The notes: generated from the sequence alone by a model not told the origin. Positions 48,796 through 61,069 are shown, counted from the stretch's first letter. The stretch: 64,000 bases of DNA from Massospora cicadina (GCA_022478985.1 JAKSZP010013291.1:100012-164011), one strand, 5' to 3'. Made by a program: numbers and translations.

Positions 48796-49449
48796 TGTAA
48801 CAGATCAGGAGGCACCTGATCCATATATTGGTTCAGATCTAGTGGAGTTCAATCTGAATATGGCCCTGATTCAACGGGCATCAAACTTAATAAGTTTGGA
48901 ACTGGGTGAATTCTCCATCTCAAACCAAAATCACATCCACAGTATGACGGTGGGCTTACACAAGGAGTGGATGGTGATATGGTGGGATGGGGAACCTTCA
49001 CTAATGATGTAATGTCAGGGCTCAGAAGATCTTAACCAAAAAGAGAAGCTTATTCAATATTAGCAGTGTACTATTTAGAGGAGGACGTCGCAGCCCTGAA
49101 GGGCAGTTTCATCTTCTATGAGGAAAAATGGAATTCAAATAAAGGATATTTGCTTGCTCAGAAAACATTAATTTTATTTAAAAGAATTATAAGTATATCA
49201 GATCAAAACTATGAGCTCAACCGTGAGCTTGGTGTGGCATTGGCGTTGTTCTTTGCCCTTTCATGGTCCCAGTCTCTGATGTTGATGTGCAGCGTCATGG
49301 GAACAGTGGTACAAGAATATGTGGCAACAACGTGACATGGCGGTCAGGTTCAGGAATGGGCCTCTGCCAGCCTGTACCTAGTATTGTCAGTAACATGGCA
49401 CTACTGCCCAATTCGATCATTGCATATTGGCACAAACCTGCCCATTAAA
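48796..49449 (+). repeat. 5' LTR of the chromodomain Ty3/gypsy element (654 bp)
   Basis: Begins TGTAACAGATCAG. Its right end (CATTAAA) corresponds to TGTTACA in the 3' LTR, so the inverted terminus has decayed here. It is alignable along its whole length with 53,721-54,377, including CAATATTAGCAGTGTACTAT and the downstream GACATGGCG/GGCATGGCG block. Confidence 0.9.
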
Positions 49450-49481
49450 TTAGACGCAATTCAAATACTTTTCTGTCAGTC

Positions 49482-50340
49482 TTGTGGGGGCCCCAAGAAG
49501 AGGTAGTAGCTCTGGGAGGGGAGGAATGGTACCACCATGTGTTGATGGTGGTGATGGTGAGCTTCTCACTTACGTTCATAATAAGAGAAGTGATTCAAAT
49601 GAGTGGTTTAAGACCCATTAAGTTGAGGAACGCCAGAGGGGTCCTACATCCCCAAAAGGTCGGGCTGCTTTGCCCATGGAGGCTTTAGAGAAGATCTACC
49701 AAGTGGTGTTGCAAATTTGTTTTCAGGAGTAGTTGGCTCATGCAACGGGTGGAGAGACCCCTTTCTCATTACAGATCGCGAAAATCATTGTGGCACTACC
49801 CCCAAAACTTGCCAGGTGGGTGCAAGAGTTGGTTGAGGAGCAAAGTCGCCTTCCCAGATCCATGGATGAGTGTGTGGACTGGATTGACTGGGAAGCCTGT
49901 CCAGATAAGGCGCAGGATGAGGCGTGGTCAGCTTTGTTGACAGTATGTCAGGGCTGAGGATCAGTGGAAGAATATGGGCAGATTTTCCATCCATTGGTGA
50001 AAGCAGCAAGAGTCTTAGATTCAAAATCATCGTGAATGTTCAGACAAGGGCTGCAAGTGGACATGTTGGCCACCATGGCAGCTGCTAAAGTTCAGGGTTT
50101 GTTGGTGGAGGAAATTGCTTTGGTGGTGCAGGTGGAGAAATAATTGGCTTTGGTGCGTAACTGGCAAGAGGATTTGATGTCCCCAGGAAGGGTTCAGTTG
50201 CCCGTTGTAGCCATCAGAGGACGAGGAGGTTGGTGAGGTTCTCCTCAGAACTTTGGGAATATCCATGGAGGATTCCGCCAGGAAAGTGATGAGAAGTTGA
50301 GGAGAACAGGCCAGGGACCCGGAAAGAGCTATAGTCCCTG
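49482..50340 (+). pseudogene. gag relic of the chromodomain element
   Basis: Short frames after the LTR: 49,482-49,688 (SGLRPIKLRNARGVLHP, probably from the capsid N-terminal part) and 49,733-49,957, which contains KLARWVQELVEEQSRLP and WIDWEACPDKAQDEAWS. A helical, charged capsid-like region is plausible. A glycine/arginine-rich stretch near 50,210-50,330 lies where the nucleocapsid tail would be. No CCHC knuckle is visible. The frame changes several times. Confidence 0.5.
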
Positions 50341-50359
50341 ACCTACCTTACCTGCAAAT

Positions 50360-50617
50360 TTGCAATCCAAGAATGCTTCTAACATTAAGCCTTCTTCTTT
50401 GCTTTATCCTAGGTTATTTATTCCGGTGGAGTTAAACTCGCATGGTCAGACAGAGAAGGTGCTGACCCTTGTGGATACAGGGGCTGAGAAAAATTATGTG
50501 GAGTTCACCTTAGTGGAACGTTTGAGATTGGAGATGAGAAGAGGTCCTGAGGTAGTGTTTGCTGATGTGTCAAGAAGAGCCCCATCATGGGTTTTGGAGC
50601 CCCTGATTGCCATTTGA
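50360..50617 (+). pseudogene. Aspartic protease of the chromodomain element
   Basis: An 85-codon open stretch contains VLTLVDTGAEKNYVEFTLVE, the retropepsin active site (Asp-Thr-Gly-Ala) followed by the usual hydrophobic strand. It processes Gag-Pol in chromoviruses. The stop at 50,617 separates it from RT. Confidence 0.8.
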
Positions 50618-50799
50618 CAGAACCTGTTTTGGTTGAAGGAGGGTTTATGTGCAATTTGGAATCTAGCCCATCCCATGGTGCTGGGGATGCGATGATGGCA
50701 TCATTTTCAGCCATGGATTGATTCGTGTGTTTAAGACAATTACCTTGTCACCACAGATCAGACCTCAGATGACATGGAAGATGGAGGTTGGGGGTGGCG

Positions 50800-52200
50800 T
50801 CCTGAGCAGATGCAGGAGCTTGGGGGGATGCAGGAGGTAGAGCTAACACCCAAATATAGTGACTTTGGTGATTTATTTGGTCCCATTGGAAGCTCGCCTT
50901 TTTCCCCTACAAGCTCTTTTGCGTTTTTGTTTCAGTTTAAGGAGGGGTCATAGCTTCCCAGGGGATGCCCAGTCTATGCTCTTAATGAACGGGCTAGAGA
51001 GGCATTGGAGGGCCATGTGGAGTCAATGTTTAACAAAGGTTTAATTGAGCCTTCCATATCTCCGGTGGTGTCTCCTGTATTGCTAGTACCAAAGGCGAGT
51101 GGCAATTTACGTCCATGTGTGAATTTGTGACGCTTAAACATGGTCACAGAACCTGATACATATCTGATGCCCTTTTTGGAGGACATTCTTCCAATAGTTA
51201 CTGGATGCATAATGTTTACAAAGCTCAACCTTGCAGATGCATTTAATCAGATACTGGTGAGACCAGAGCACCAGCAATACACAGCGTTCAAGTGCCACCT
51301 AGGGGTGTAATAATATTGAGTAATGCCATTTGGGCTGAGGAATGCCCCGGCGGTGTTCCAGCAGATGATCAACCATGTCCTTGGTGGGATGATCAGTCAA
51401 TACTGCGCCACGTATATGGATGATATTCTGGTATTCTCACAGTCTCAGGAGGAGCATGTACGAGATGTCTGGGAAGTTTTGGGGTGATCGGCCATATGGG
51501 GTTAAGGTTGAAGCCCTCCAAGTGTGAGTTCAACCAAAGCTTGGTGACGTTCCTCAGCAACGTGGTATCCTGGAACAGATTGGGAGTATGTCCAGATAAG
51601 CTCCAGGTGGTGCAGGCATGGAAAGCCCCATGGATCAAACAGGGGTGTGAAGTTTTTTGGGAACATTGAACTTCCTTCATCAGTTTGTGAAGAATCTTTC
51701 CCAGATGGCCTTATTTCTCACGCGCTTAACCCAAGACGTTCCATTCATATGGGGAAAGGAAGAATTATGGGCATTTAAATTACTGAAGGAAAATTACTTA
51801 CCACACCTTTACTGGACCATCTGGACCCCAGTAAGCCCTTTGTGGTCAAGACAGACACTTCAAATTACGTTGTGGGAGCAGTGTTGCTTCAGGAAGGGGA
51901 AAACGTGTTGAAGCATCCTGTATGTTACTTCATCCATAAGTTGCTCCTTGCAGAAACAAACCACCCAATTTATGATAAGGAACTGTTGGCAGTGATGGCG
52001 GCCTTGCGTGAATGGCAACATCACCTGCTCTATGCCCAGCATCCTTTCATTATCTGGACAGATCACAAAGCCTTGGAGTACTATTGTGAACCCAGAAAGA
52101 TGAACCAGCGGCAGGCCAGATGGCATGTGGAGCTGGTCACTATGATTTCTGGGTGGAGTAATGGCATGGGGCTTCAAATGTCCTGGCAGATTGGTTGAGT
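50800..52200 (+). pseudogene. Reverse transcriptase / RNase H of the chromodomain element
   Basis: RT motifs, with frame changes: VSPVLLVPKASGNLRPC near 51,070, then KLNLADAFNQI near 51,220, then the catalytic [15 protein letters not shown] at about 51,400-51,440, intact. RLKPSKCEFNQSLVTFL follows at about 51,510. RNase H is open from 51,842 to 52,198 and reads VVKTDTSNYVVGAVLLQEG (first catalytic Asp), YDKELLAVMAALREW (Glu) and FIIWTDHKALEYYC (Asp). Stops and shifts in the RT palm leave it non-functional. Confidence 0.88.
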
Positions 52201-52379
52201 CAAGATGGGGCTTTTGTGTATGAGAAGGAGAATTGGAGGAGTTCAACATGGCTATGATGTTCTAACTGGACCAATTCATGATGATTGAAGATAGGGGAAG
52301 TGTGTTGGGGGAGGAAGTTCAACAGAAGCAGAGGAGCGTGGAATTCGCCCAGAGGCTGAAAGCTGAGATGATGGAGGGT

Positions 52380-53440
52380 CTGCCACACTGGTACCATGCA
52401 GATTTCATGAAGAGGGTTGGGGTGCTATACCACAAGTTCTGTGTATAGGTGTCTAACCCATCACTATGACAGGAGATAATCTGGGCTTCTCATGATCATC
52501 CGTTGGCAGGTCACCCAGGAGTGGGGAAGATGATGGAATTGGTGCAGTGGGAGTATTGTGGCTGAGCCTCTGTAAGGATGTCCAGAAGTACATGTGGGAT
52601 TGTTTGGTATGTACAAAGTCAAAGCCATCGAGAAAACCACCATTGGGTAAGTTGAATCTGCTGCCAATACCACAAGCCCCTTGGAGTTTGGTTAGTGTCA
52701 ATTTCATAGTGGGACTTCCAAAGGTGCAGGGGAAGGATGCAGTTATGGTGGTCGTAGATAGACTTACCAAATATGCTGAGTTCTTCCTGTGTACTGGGAG
52801 TTTTTTGGCAAAGGATGCGGTGAGGATATTCATTGATGAGGTGTTCTCCCAACATGGATTACCTGAGGAGATCATTTCAGACTGGGGCCCACAATTTGTT
52901 TCTAAAATTCTGGTCAAGTCTACTGGAGAATTTTTGAATCAGGCCTGGTCTGTCCTCGGTGTACCATCCACAATCTGATGGACAAACAGAGAGGGTGAAT
53001 AAGATAATCAAACAGTATCTTCAGTGTTATGTGTCTGATCAACAGGATGACTGGGTTTCATGGGTTTGGATGGCCCAGTTTTCTTACAACAATCACTCTC
53101 AATCCTCAACAAGGATGTCGCCATTTTTCATGTATCATGGACTCAACCATAAATCAAACAGGGGATCTGTGGGCGGTGTATGTCAGGGGACAGATAAGAT
53201 GTTGCATACCATGTCAGATATCAGGAAGAAGCTATGAGGGAACTTGGAGCATGTGATATCTTAGCAGAAGTAACAGGAAGATCATTGAAGGGCGCCGGAC
53301 CCAGTGTTTAAGCCTGGGGACTGGGTATTGGTGGCAGCCAAGAACTATGACATCCCAGTCAAGAGTCAAAAGCTGGGTCCAAAGTTTTGGGCCTATACCA
53401 GATTGTCTGAAACCATTAATTAGGTCGCCTTTGAGTTGAG
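52380..53440 (+). pseudogene. Integrase of the chromodomain element
   Basis: The zinc-binding end shows DHPLAGHPGVGKMMELVQ (about 52,495-52,550). The core appears at 52,740-52,900 as MVVVDRLTKYAEFFLCTGS (first Asp) and HGLPEEIISDWGPQFVSK (second Asp; canonical D-R-G-P-Q-F, here D-W-G). YHPQSDGQTERVNKIIKQYL at 52,960-53,020 holds the catalytic Glu. KMSPFFMYHG-like sequence follows at 53,115. The triad residues are present, but a one-base shift lies between the second Asp and Glu blocks. Confidence 0.88.
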
Positions 53441-53544
53441 TTTGCCAGTAGGTTCCAGAGCCCATCTGGTAATTCATGCTTCCCAGTTACAGGCATTCAG
53501 GGGAGAGGGGCTGGAGCGTCCAGGACCACTGAATCCTAGGGAGG

Positions 53545-53710
53545 GGGAGGTGCCAGAATATGAATTGGAATATATACTGGATGCCAAGTGGGTGAGAGGC
53601 TGGCAGCAACTGCTGATGAAATGAAAGGGCTATCCAGTGGAGGAGGTGATGTGGCAAATGAAGGAGGACTGTGCGAAATGCAAGAGAAGGTCCAGGAGTT
53701 CTGGTCTTCA
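53545..53710 (+). pseudogene. C-terminal chromodomain of the Ty3/gypsy element
   Basis: After the integrase C-terminus a frame reads YELEYILDAKWVRGWQQLLM, then K, a stop, KGYPVEEVMWQ and MKEDCAKC, ending at TGA just before the polypurine tract. The pattern (EYILD.., Y/L-L-V-K-W-K-G-Y, W-x-x-x-E..) is a chromodomain, which in chromoviruses targets integration to heterochromatin. The Trp of the conserved K-W-K-G-Y block is a TGA (53,627-53,629), one transition from TGG. Confidence 0.82.
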
Positions 53711-53720
53711 TGGGGGGTGA
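53709..53720 (+). other. Polypurine tract of the chromodomain element
   Basis: ATGGGGGGTGA lies directly against the TGTAAC that opens the 3' LTR, as expected for the plus-strand primer. Confidence 0.75.
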
Positions 53721-54377
53721 TGTAACGGATCAGAAGGCACCTGATCAATACATTGGTTCAGATCAAATGGAGTTCAATCTGAATATGGCCCTGATTCAAT
53801 GAGCATCAAACTTGTTTTTTTCAGAACTGGGTGGATTCACCATCCCAAGCCCAAATCACACCCACAGAATGATGATGGGCTTACACGAGGCGTGGATGGT
53901 GATCAGGTGGGATGTGGAATCTTTGATAACAATGTGGTGTTCAGGGCTCAGAAGATCTTAACCAAAAAGAGAAGCTTATTCAATATTAGCAGTGTACTAT
54001 TTAGAGGAGGACGTTGCAGCCCTGAAGGGCAGTTGTGTCTTCTATGAGGAAAAATGAAATTCAAATAAAGGATATTTGCTGCTTGGAAAAAAATTAACTT
54101 TATTTAAAAGAATTATAAGCAGATTGGATCAAAACTATGAGTTCAACCAGTAAGCTTGGTGTGGCGTTGGTGTTGTTCTTGCCCCTTTCTTGGTCCCAGA
54201 CTCTGCTGTTGATGTGCAGCGTCATGGGAACAGTGGTACAAGAATATGTGGCAACACTGAGGCATGGCGGCTGGGTTCAGGGATAGGCCTCTGCCAGCCT
54301 GTACCTAGTATGGTCAGTAACATAGCTCTTACTGCCTGATTTGTTCATTGTTTATTGGCGCAAACCTGCCTGTTACA
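53721..54377 (+). repeat. 3' LTR of the chromodomain Ty3/gypsy element (657 bp)
   Basis: Begins TGTAAC and ends GTTACA, a perfect 6-bp inverted terminus. It aligns with the 5' LTR throughout, with numerous single-base differences. Confidence 0.92.
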
Positions 54378-54382
54378 ATGAT

Positions 54383-56000
54383 TTTTTATATAAAAAAGTA
54401 TCTTGCATCTGCATATTTTTATTGGTATGGCACTACAAACATTATGTACCAGGAATTTAAAAACATTTAAGACCGGATCTTAGTATCTTTTGAATATATA
54501 TCTAATTTTATTACAACTTTAGATGTATTAAGAGACTTAAAGAAGCATCTGTGAAAATACTTTTAAAAAATTCTCACTCATAATATGTTGTCATTATGCA
54601 AATCTTGCAGAGTTTTTTGAGAGCTTCTTCTGATTGATATAAATATATCAATATCAATATGCCAACTCAATATTATAACAATCATCTTATAAAAGTATAA
54701 AATCTAATACCATATCTCTGCTAAGAAGATTATCTTGAGATAAAAATAGTATAGATTCATGTTTTACAGTCCATTTTGATGATATGATGAAATGATATAA
54801 AAGTTATATAGCTGAATATTCCTGGTCCATACTATCTTAGTTAGTAGTAGATCCATGTACTGCCAGAGATAATTATATATCCAAATTTTAGAAATATTAC
54901 CTTTAACCTAGAGCAATAAACTCAAGTGTTTTTTTACTGATTTGTTCTTATTCAATAATTGATGCACTTTAAACCTTCACATCTCATTTCTGAAAAGTTT
55001 TTCATAAAAGAAAATTAACAATTCCCATCATTTTATTTATGGTCAAATTGTATATTTTTAGGCATATAGTGAGGGTTGATTGATATAATACCTCACTTCC
55101 ACTTATCAACCTAAACTTATAAACTCAAATTATCATATATTTAATAATGCTCATACTGAGTGTGAGTTATTTATGACACCAAGTTTGCATTTAATGCTTT
55201 CCGCTAAAAGAGGAGATTTTTTGCTGAAACCTTCTCCAATTAAACTCTGATCATTGTTGCAGGATACAAAAAAAATTTGTCAAACAAGGTAGCTAAGTGT
55301 TGGTTGATTATATTTATTTTGTATTGCTTTGGTATTAGGGGCAACTTTAAGGCCCATTTAAAGATTTAAACATATTCAAGGTTCCAGCAGTTTACTTTAT
55401 AAAAATCAGTTAACGCTTATACCATTCTTTTCTTATTATGTTTTTGGCTTACCATTCTATATAGATTAAAGGCACTTTAGACTCTGATGTGCTTATCTTG
55501 AATCGGTGGAGTATACTAATGGGCTAATTTATTGATGCTTTGATCCTAATTTTTTGAAGGCAGTGTTTAAGTGGAAAGTGGGTATAGAATTTGAATTATC
55601 CATATGCTGCAGATTAAGGTTTTACATGCCTCCTTCAAAAAATGGATAAGTTAAAATTTTTAGTATTGTTATTAAAAATATTTTTTTCAAACAAACGTTT
55701 TAATATCTATCATTATCAAATATAATGCAAGACCTTCCATTGGTTCCTTCTATAAACATGCAAAGTTTCATGTAAATCAGTTCATAAGTTTCTAAATTAC
55801 CACAAAATGAATAATTCAGTTTTAGACTTATCATATAGTTTTAGAAACACATTTTATTAGGAAATTACAGAACTGATAGTTTAAATTCAGTAAAGCACTA
55901 TAAGTCTTACAGTATAATTTATTATAATTTTGTTGTCTCTAATTTAAATCATGGCATAGTCCTCTAAAACTTAAGCTGAGCAACCTTATACTATAGATGA
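54383..56000. other. AT-rich spacer, no gene seen
   Basis: About 1.6 kb of AT-rich DNA without ORFs above background, RNA gene signatures or recognisable repeats. Confidence 0.4.
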
Positions 56001-56010
56001 AACTATATAT

Positions 56011-56265
56011 TTTAAATATTAAATTTTTATTCGAGGTGGGCCGACCTGGGGACGATACCGCACCGATTAGGGAAGTGAAGAAAATAGCAAAGGAGGATAA
56101 AACCCGGAAAACCTCCATGCGCGGCGTATGATAGGCCAAGAACTCCATGGACCGCCTTTGCTATTTGCTATCTCGGTTCGGGGCATTGGCGCGCAAAACC
56201 AACACAGTCAAAATCGTCCCCTACCCAAAGTTCATTACCGGGATCGAACTCAAGAGGCAGATGAG
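56011..56265 (-). mobile_element. SINE1, 5'-truncated copy (255 bp, minus strand)
   Basis: On the minus strand it repeats the SINE1 body (AACTTTGGGTAGGGGACGAT and onward), with B-box GAGTTCGATCC at 56,241-56,251 but no A-box, because the head is truncated. Direct repeats of 10 bp AACTATATAT lie at 56,001-56,010 and 56,266-56,275. It is more GC-rich and closer to the B-box consensus than the copy at 29,057. The 3' end reads CGTCCCCAGGTCGGCCCACC then TCGAATAAAAA, similar to the LINE A/B end. Confidence 0.8.
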
Positions 56266-56892
56266 AACTATATATAACCTTGACCTCTTGAAAGTTGTGT
56301 CACTTTTACTTTAACATTTTTTATTATGTTACAATAGTGCTACGCTCAATCTAAAAATATAAATGTTGAAACTAACTTTGTTAACTAGAAAGTAATTGTA
56401 TTTATAAAAAGGTTTGATAGAAAGTCAATACATATAAGGTGGTAATTATTAAAGCTTATCTTTATAAATTAAAATCTTCACAAAAACTAATTTAGGTTTT
56501 ACAAGGTTTGGTTATATAAGCACAGTCAAATAATAAAATAGCTTCACAATTTACTGCTTATTAAATAACTTTCTGATATCTAAAAGCAAGCTTAAATGAA
56601 AAGCTAGATTATATATATTCCTAATTAAACTGAAAGGATTATTTAAGTCCGAAGGCACAACTCCTTTGTTTGGATTGTGATAAACGTCACTATCAGTGTA
56701 AGAAGGGGCCTAAGATGCATTTAAACCCTTACCATGGTCAATCAACTTAGCTAAAATGGAAGACAAGTGGTGGGTTACTTTCAGGCTTCACCCTAATGTG
56801 AGAAAAGCCTCAACTTTAAGTCTTTATATGAATTACCTTATTAATCACCTCCTACTTTAATTTAAGGAGTATTTACTTTTATTTTAATAAAT

Positions 56893-57372
56893 TGTCAGGC
56901 CAAAGGGCCAAATTAAGCAATATTGGTATATAATATACCATAAGATGATGCTTTGTTGGGCTGAAGGCCCAAAATTATCATAGTGATGAATTATATTACC
57001 TCAACTAATCCCATAATTACATAATTAACCATTTCCTGAAATTACTTAGGGAAATCACCTTAAAACCCCATTTTGATAAGCTTAGGCTATTTCTCTCTAT
57101 TTTTTCTACTCTTTATTTTTCCAAAACCTATAAAAGAGCTAGGACAAAAATTAAGTAAAGGACCTTTTTATCTGTCCATTTAGCCTAGTCTAAGACTAGA
57201 GATTTTGGCCTGATGATATCAACAGAGATCTGCCTTTGGTCAGAAAAGCTGCTGAGTGATTATCCTAGAGAGCATAAGTCTCCTAGGTGATTTCAACTAG
57301 TGCTATCCACTATAATAAGCATATAGCCTTCAAAGGACCCACTTTCTATATATTTTAATAAAAAACCTAACA
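56893..57372 (+). repeat. Possible LTR (480 bp) of an otherwise unrecognised element
   Basis: Starts TGTCAGG and ends CCTAACA (near-inverted termini). It contains a TATA-like CCTATAAAAGAGC at about 57,127 in the second half, the usual LTR promoter position. No second copy was found in the window, and no target duplication is apparent. It could be a 5' LTR of the degraded region that follows. Confidence 0.35.
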
Positions 57373-58900
57373 GTTACTATTCTGGATCTCATGGAGCTTT
57401 CCTCTCTGCATTCATTTACCTCTTCCTCCTTAGTGAAAATGATAGAAGGGGTTAGCAAAGGGGTAGTTCAATCCAGGGGTCATTGGCAGGACCCTGAGGC
57501 TCATCCCACTCCAAGTTCAGCTATTTAAAATTCCTATAGGATGGTCAAAATTGCTATAAGTCCCTATTAGAATATAACAGGTCAATAAAGTTGGATTGAT
57601 TCATTAATAATGAAACAGATCATGGATTGATCTCCCAGATCTCTCAAATTACCCCCAAGTCTATTATAATCATTTAATTCATCATAAAAAATTCCAGCAG
57701 AACTGGCTATGCAGACATTTCAATCCAATTGAATCCATGTTAAGTCAGTACCACTAATCTAAAATGTGCCCTATTCTGAGGATGTTGATATCAAAAAATT
57801 TACAATTTGATCTAAAATTTTGATAAACCTTCAGCCCATATCCCTTTACCTCAATATGACCAATTATAATGTGTCTTCTGGGGCCCCAGGCCCAGTCCAG
57901 TTTAAGTTTCTCTTCAATCCACCCCTCCCTCCCAATATAAAGGCAACAGCCCCTCATAGGGTCTTTTGACAGTTTATTTTCCTATCTGAACTTTTATTTT
58001 AGTAAAAGCCTTCCAACCTCTTTCACTATTCTTTAAATACCATCTGCCACACCTTTCCAGTTTCTACCCTTGATTTGGTAAACCACACCATCATTTGCAT
58101 TTTAGTACCAATGATTATTGAGCAGGCTCTACATTTGGTTAAATTTGGCTACTTAGTGGGCAGTTGCTAAGTTTCTAAGAAGTTACATCCTAGATAGAAT
58201 TTCTTGATCTACAGAACCAGTGAATACCCATATAACCAGGATCTTACTTGCCAACCCACCACTGGTTCAGCGCAATCTATTCACCATATGCTACAATAAT
58301 ACACTTATTCCACCACACCTTCTGCAGGTCAGTAGAGCACAATAACCTAACCTGTTAGGACCTCCATTCACCCAATTATCTGGAGCACCCCTCTTAGGGG
58401 GAGTCTGGCCCCATTGTTGAAGGAAACTAATCTGCCATCCTGTTTCTGTTGCTGGCCCCATAAAGAAAATCAAACCTAGTCAGTGAGTGCAGAACTATCC
58501 TGCAGCTCCATTTAAATGTTAATTGAGTTAAATTAGCTTAATCGTATTACTAACACTTCAATTTATTCCCTGTCTATTGGAAACCTCCAGATGGCCATGT
58601 ATGCCTCAACCCATTTTCTGGTTATCACAATATCAGTCTCAAAGGCCACCAACCATGGAACCCTGAGGAGTTGTTATCCTCAATGCCTTTCCTACCCTTG
58701 GGGTTTACCCCAGCAAGACCCGCAGTTGCCCCCATTGCAGCCATTAGGTTGCCTTGGGGGCCTTTGGTATATTACTGAATTTTTATGACCCTCACTTGAA
58801 TGATAAAATGCCCCTCCTCAGAGTTGTTAGAACTGCTATACCCTAGGCACTCTGGGTGCTCCACCTGGGGCTGCAGCCAAACTAAAAGCTCAGTCTTTTT
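57373..58900 (+). other. Low-copy relic downstream of the possible LTR, no firm gene
   Basis: Less AT-rich than its surroundings, with several short plus-strand frames (for example 58,591-58,788) but no conserved motif. If the preceding 480 bp is an LTR, this would be gag-like or non-coding internal sequence of a decayed or non-autonomous element. I could not confirm it. Confidence 0.25.
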
Positions 58901-61069
58901 TTTAATCAGATGATTGCATGACAGTGTTCAGGAATAAAACTTTAAGTAGAAGGTATACCCTGGGGAATTTCTGCTAATATGCTTTATGTAGCTATAAATA
59001 AAACCAGTGCTGAGAACTATCAGAAAAAATTTAAGTTACTTCAGGTAAATCCTGAAATAGAATAAGCACTAATATGGTCCAATTTTAAACTTGAGGAGTT
59101 TAGCTTAGCAATTCAGTAGAATAAGATAAGTAAAGGGTGGTATTTTTAGTTCTGATCTTAATAAAGGATAAGCTGGATGAAAAGTAGGGCAAGGTATAGA
59201 TCTCTATTATAAGAACCTCAATTAGGTAGTTTAAAGTTTAGGGATAAAAAAATCCAAATTGTACTTTAAAATGATATCCAGAAATAAAATTGTAAATTGG
59301 GGAGGATGTAGCTTACAAAAATTCAGAATTCTTGCTGCATCCATGTTCTAAATTATATAAAAAATAAAAAAAACTTTAACCCTTTACAAATTGGTAACAT
59401 TGATGCTGTTAAACTGCGGGTAATAAAGTAGTTTATTACAAGAGTAGCAGGGCTCATATTGACCTCTTTTGTAAAAAGCACTGCATGACGCAGTTTCATC
59501 ACCCAACCACATTAACTCACAGCGTGAAGCGATTCTGAATCAGTAGTGAATTTATTAAAATGAATACTACCAAATTTTATCCGGATTTCTTGTATCTCTA
59601 AATCTATATAACAACTATATTAAAATATTTCAACCTTTCTCATTTTCCCTCAATTTCTACCAAAATTCTACAAGTTAGTCTGCTGATGCCATATCCCCCA
59701 GTGCCTGAAAATTTAGATTGCATATCATGAAGGATTTGGTCAGATTGATGCATAGTATCAGATAGCAAAATATTCTAGATCTTTTATAAAGAAATTTCAG
59801 GTTTAAACATTGCTTAAGGCTATAGTTAAATGGATCGTGCCACCATCAGATTAACTAAAGTTAAAATGATGCAAAGGTTTAGTCATTAGTTTAACGTTTT
59901 GCAAGCTGTACTTGTATAAGCAGAAAGTTAAAAATGGCTTATAGGTTTTTATTAAAACAATCTCTAAATAGTATACTTCATACTTTATATCCCCGCTCAT
60001 TCCAAAGTTATATTCCAAGTCCTCAGACACTTTAGCTATTGCTCTCGAGCACAACGGATGGAATAGTTTACCATGGCCAGCCATATAATTCTAGTTCAAA
60101 ATGTCTCAAGGACAAAGTAGCAAGTTGAAATGTCTAAGCTAGATTGAAAGCTAAAAACCTCAGTTATAAAAGTAATTATGAACTTTTAAATAAAAAATCA
60201 GGTTTAACTTCAAGCTTGGCCGGCAAAATTAAGCTGCTTTCAACAGATAAAATGGATTCGAGATAAAACAAAGTTTATGACATCCATTTCTAAAAAAAAC
60301 AAAACAAATCAAGCCTGTGGTATAGTAAAAACAAAAACTTTTAACCGTCAATAGAAGAATGCTTCTAGGACAAAAATGATTATGCCAACGGATTTATTTA
60401 ACGGCGCTAAACTCTTCTTTATAAAAGTTCAAATAAGCCTTGCTATTTTAATAGACCTGCCAACAAAGATTTTAACCCTTGGTAAACTAATGTACTTCGA
60501 GAATTTTAAAAGGTTAATGAGGCCGACATCTACCAGCTACGCCGTTAATTGATGGCTAACCAATAATAATTTATATTGCAATGAAGAACGCACTGCAAAG
60601 AAAACAATGTCAAACAAAATCTTTTTATTAAACAATTCAAGCTTTAACTTCAATAAAAATCACACTCTTTCATTTCAATAATAGTTAAAGAGAAAATGGG
60701 ATACTACGCCCCGCCTTTGCGTTATTCCTCAAAAGGTCATGGTTAATGTAAGTTAAGTTTTTAATATAGGCTTGCGACGAGGCACAAAAGTTGCAAACCT
60801 AAAGTTAGTCAAATGACGGCTGACACTACAGACATAGTTGAGATTTAGTTTTAATTTTAAGGTTGTATATACATGAGCTTCAATAAAATTAGATGTAAAA
60901 GAGCAAGATGAAATAATATACATGAATCTAATTCACAAACGGGTGGTTGTTAAAAAGCAATCTCGTGATGCGGACAAACAAGTCAAAAGTGAATCATACA
61001 AAGTCTGAACAAAATCGAAAATTACAGAGACCAAATTCACTACTGGATCATTTTCTAATGTAGAAAAAA
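58900..61069. other. Gene-poor stretch next to the A20/AN1 gene
   Basis: AT-rich, with no transposon similarity that I can see. One minus-strand ORF of 77 codons (59,851-60,084, starting MAGHGKLFHPLCSRAIAKVS) is the only notable frame. It has no splice-consistent extension or known motif, so it is not called a gene. Confidence 0.4.

Larger units (their letters stand above)
48796..54377 (+). mobile_element. Chromodomain-bearing Ty3/gypsy element, two LTRs (5.6 kb)
   Basis: Two LTRs (48,796-49,449 and 53,721-54,377) enclose gag, protease, RT, RNase H, integrase and a C-terminal chromodomain in Ty3 order, the chromovirus plan. The flanks ATAAT (48,791-48,795) and ATGAT (54,378-54,382) differ at one of five bases and are probably the target duplication. 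It is complete but dead: many in-frame stops. LTR divergence indicates an old insertion. It lies 129 nt beyond the 5' end of LINE B's flanking repeat. Confidence 0.92.

Noticed and set aside
59851..60084. Minus-strand ORF of 77 codons starting MAGHGKLFHPLCSR
   Set aside because: No motif, no consistent splice extension and no composition shift. It could be chance in AT-rich DNA or an unrecognised exon, but support is too weak.
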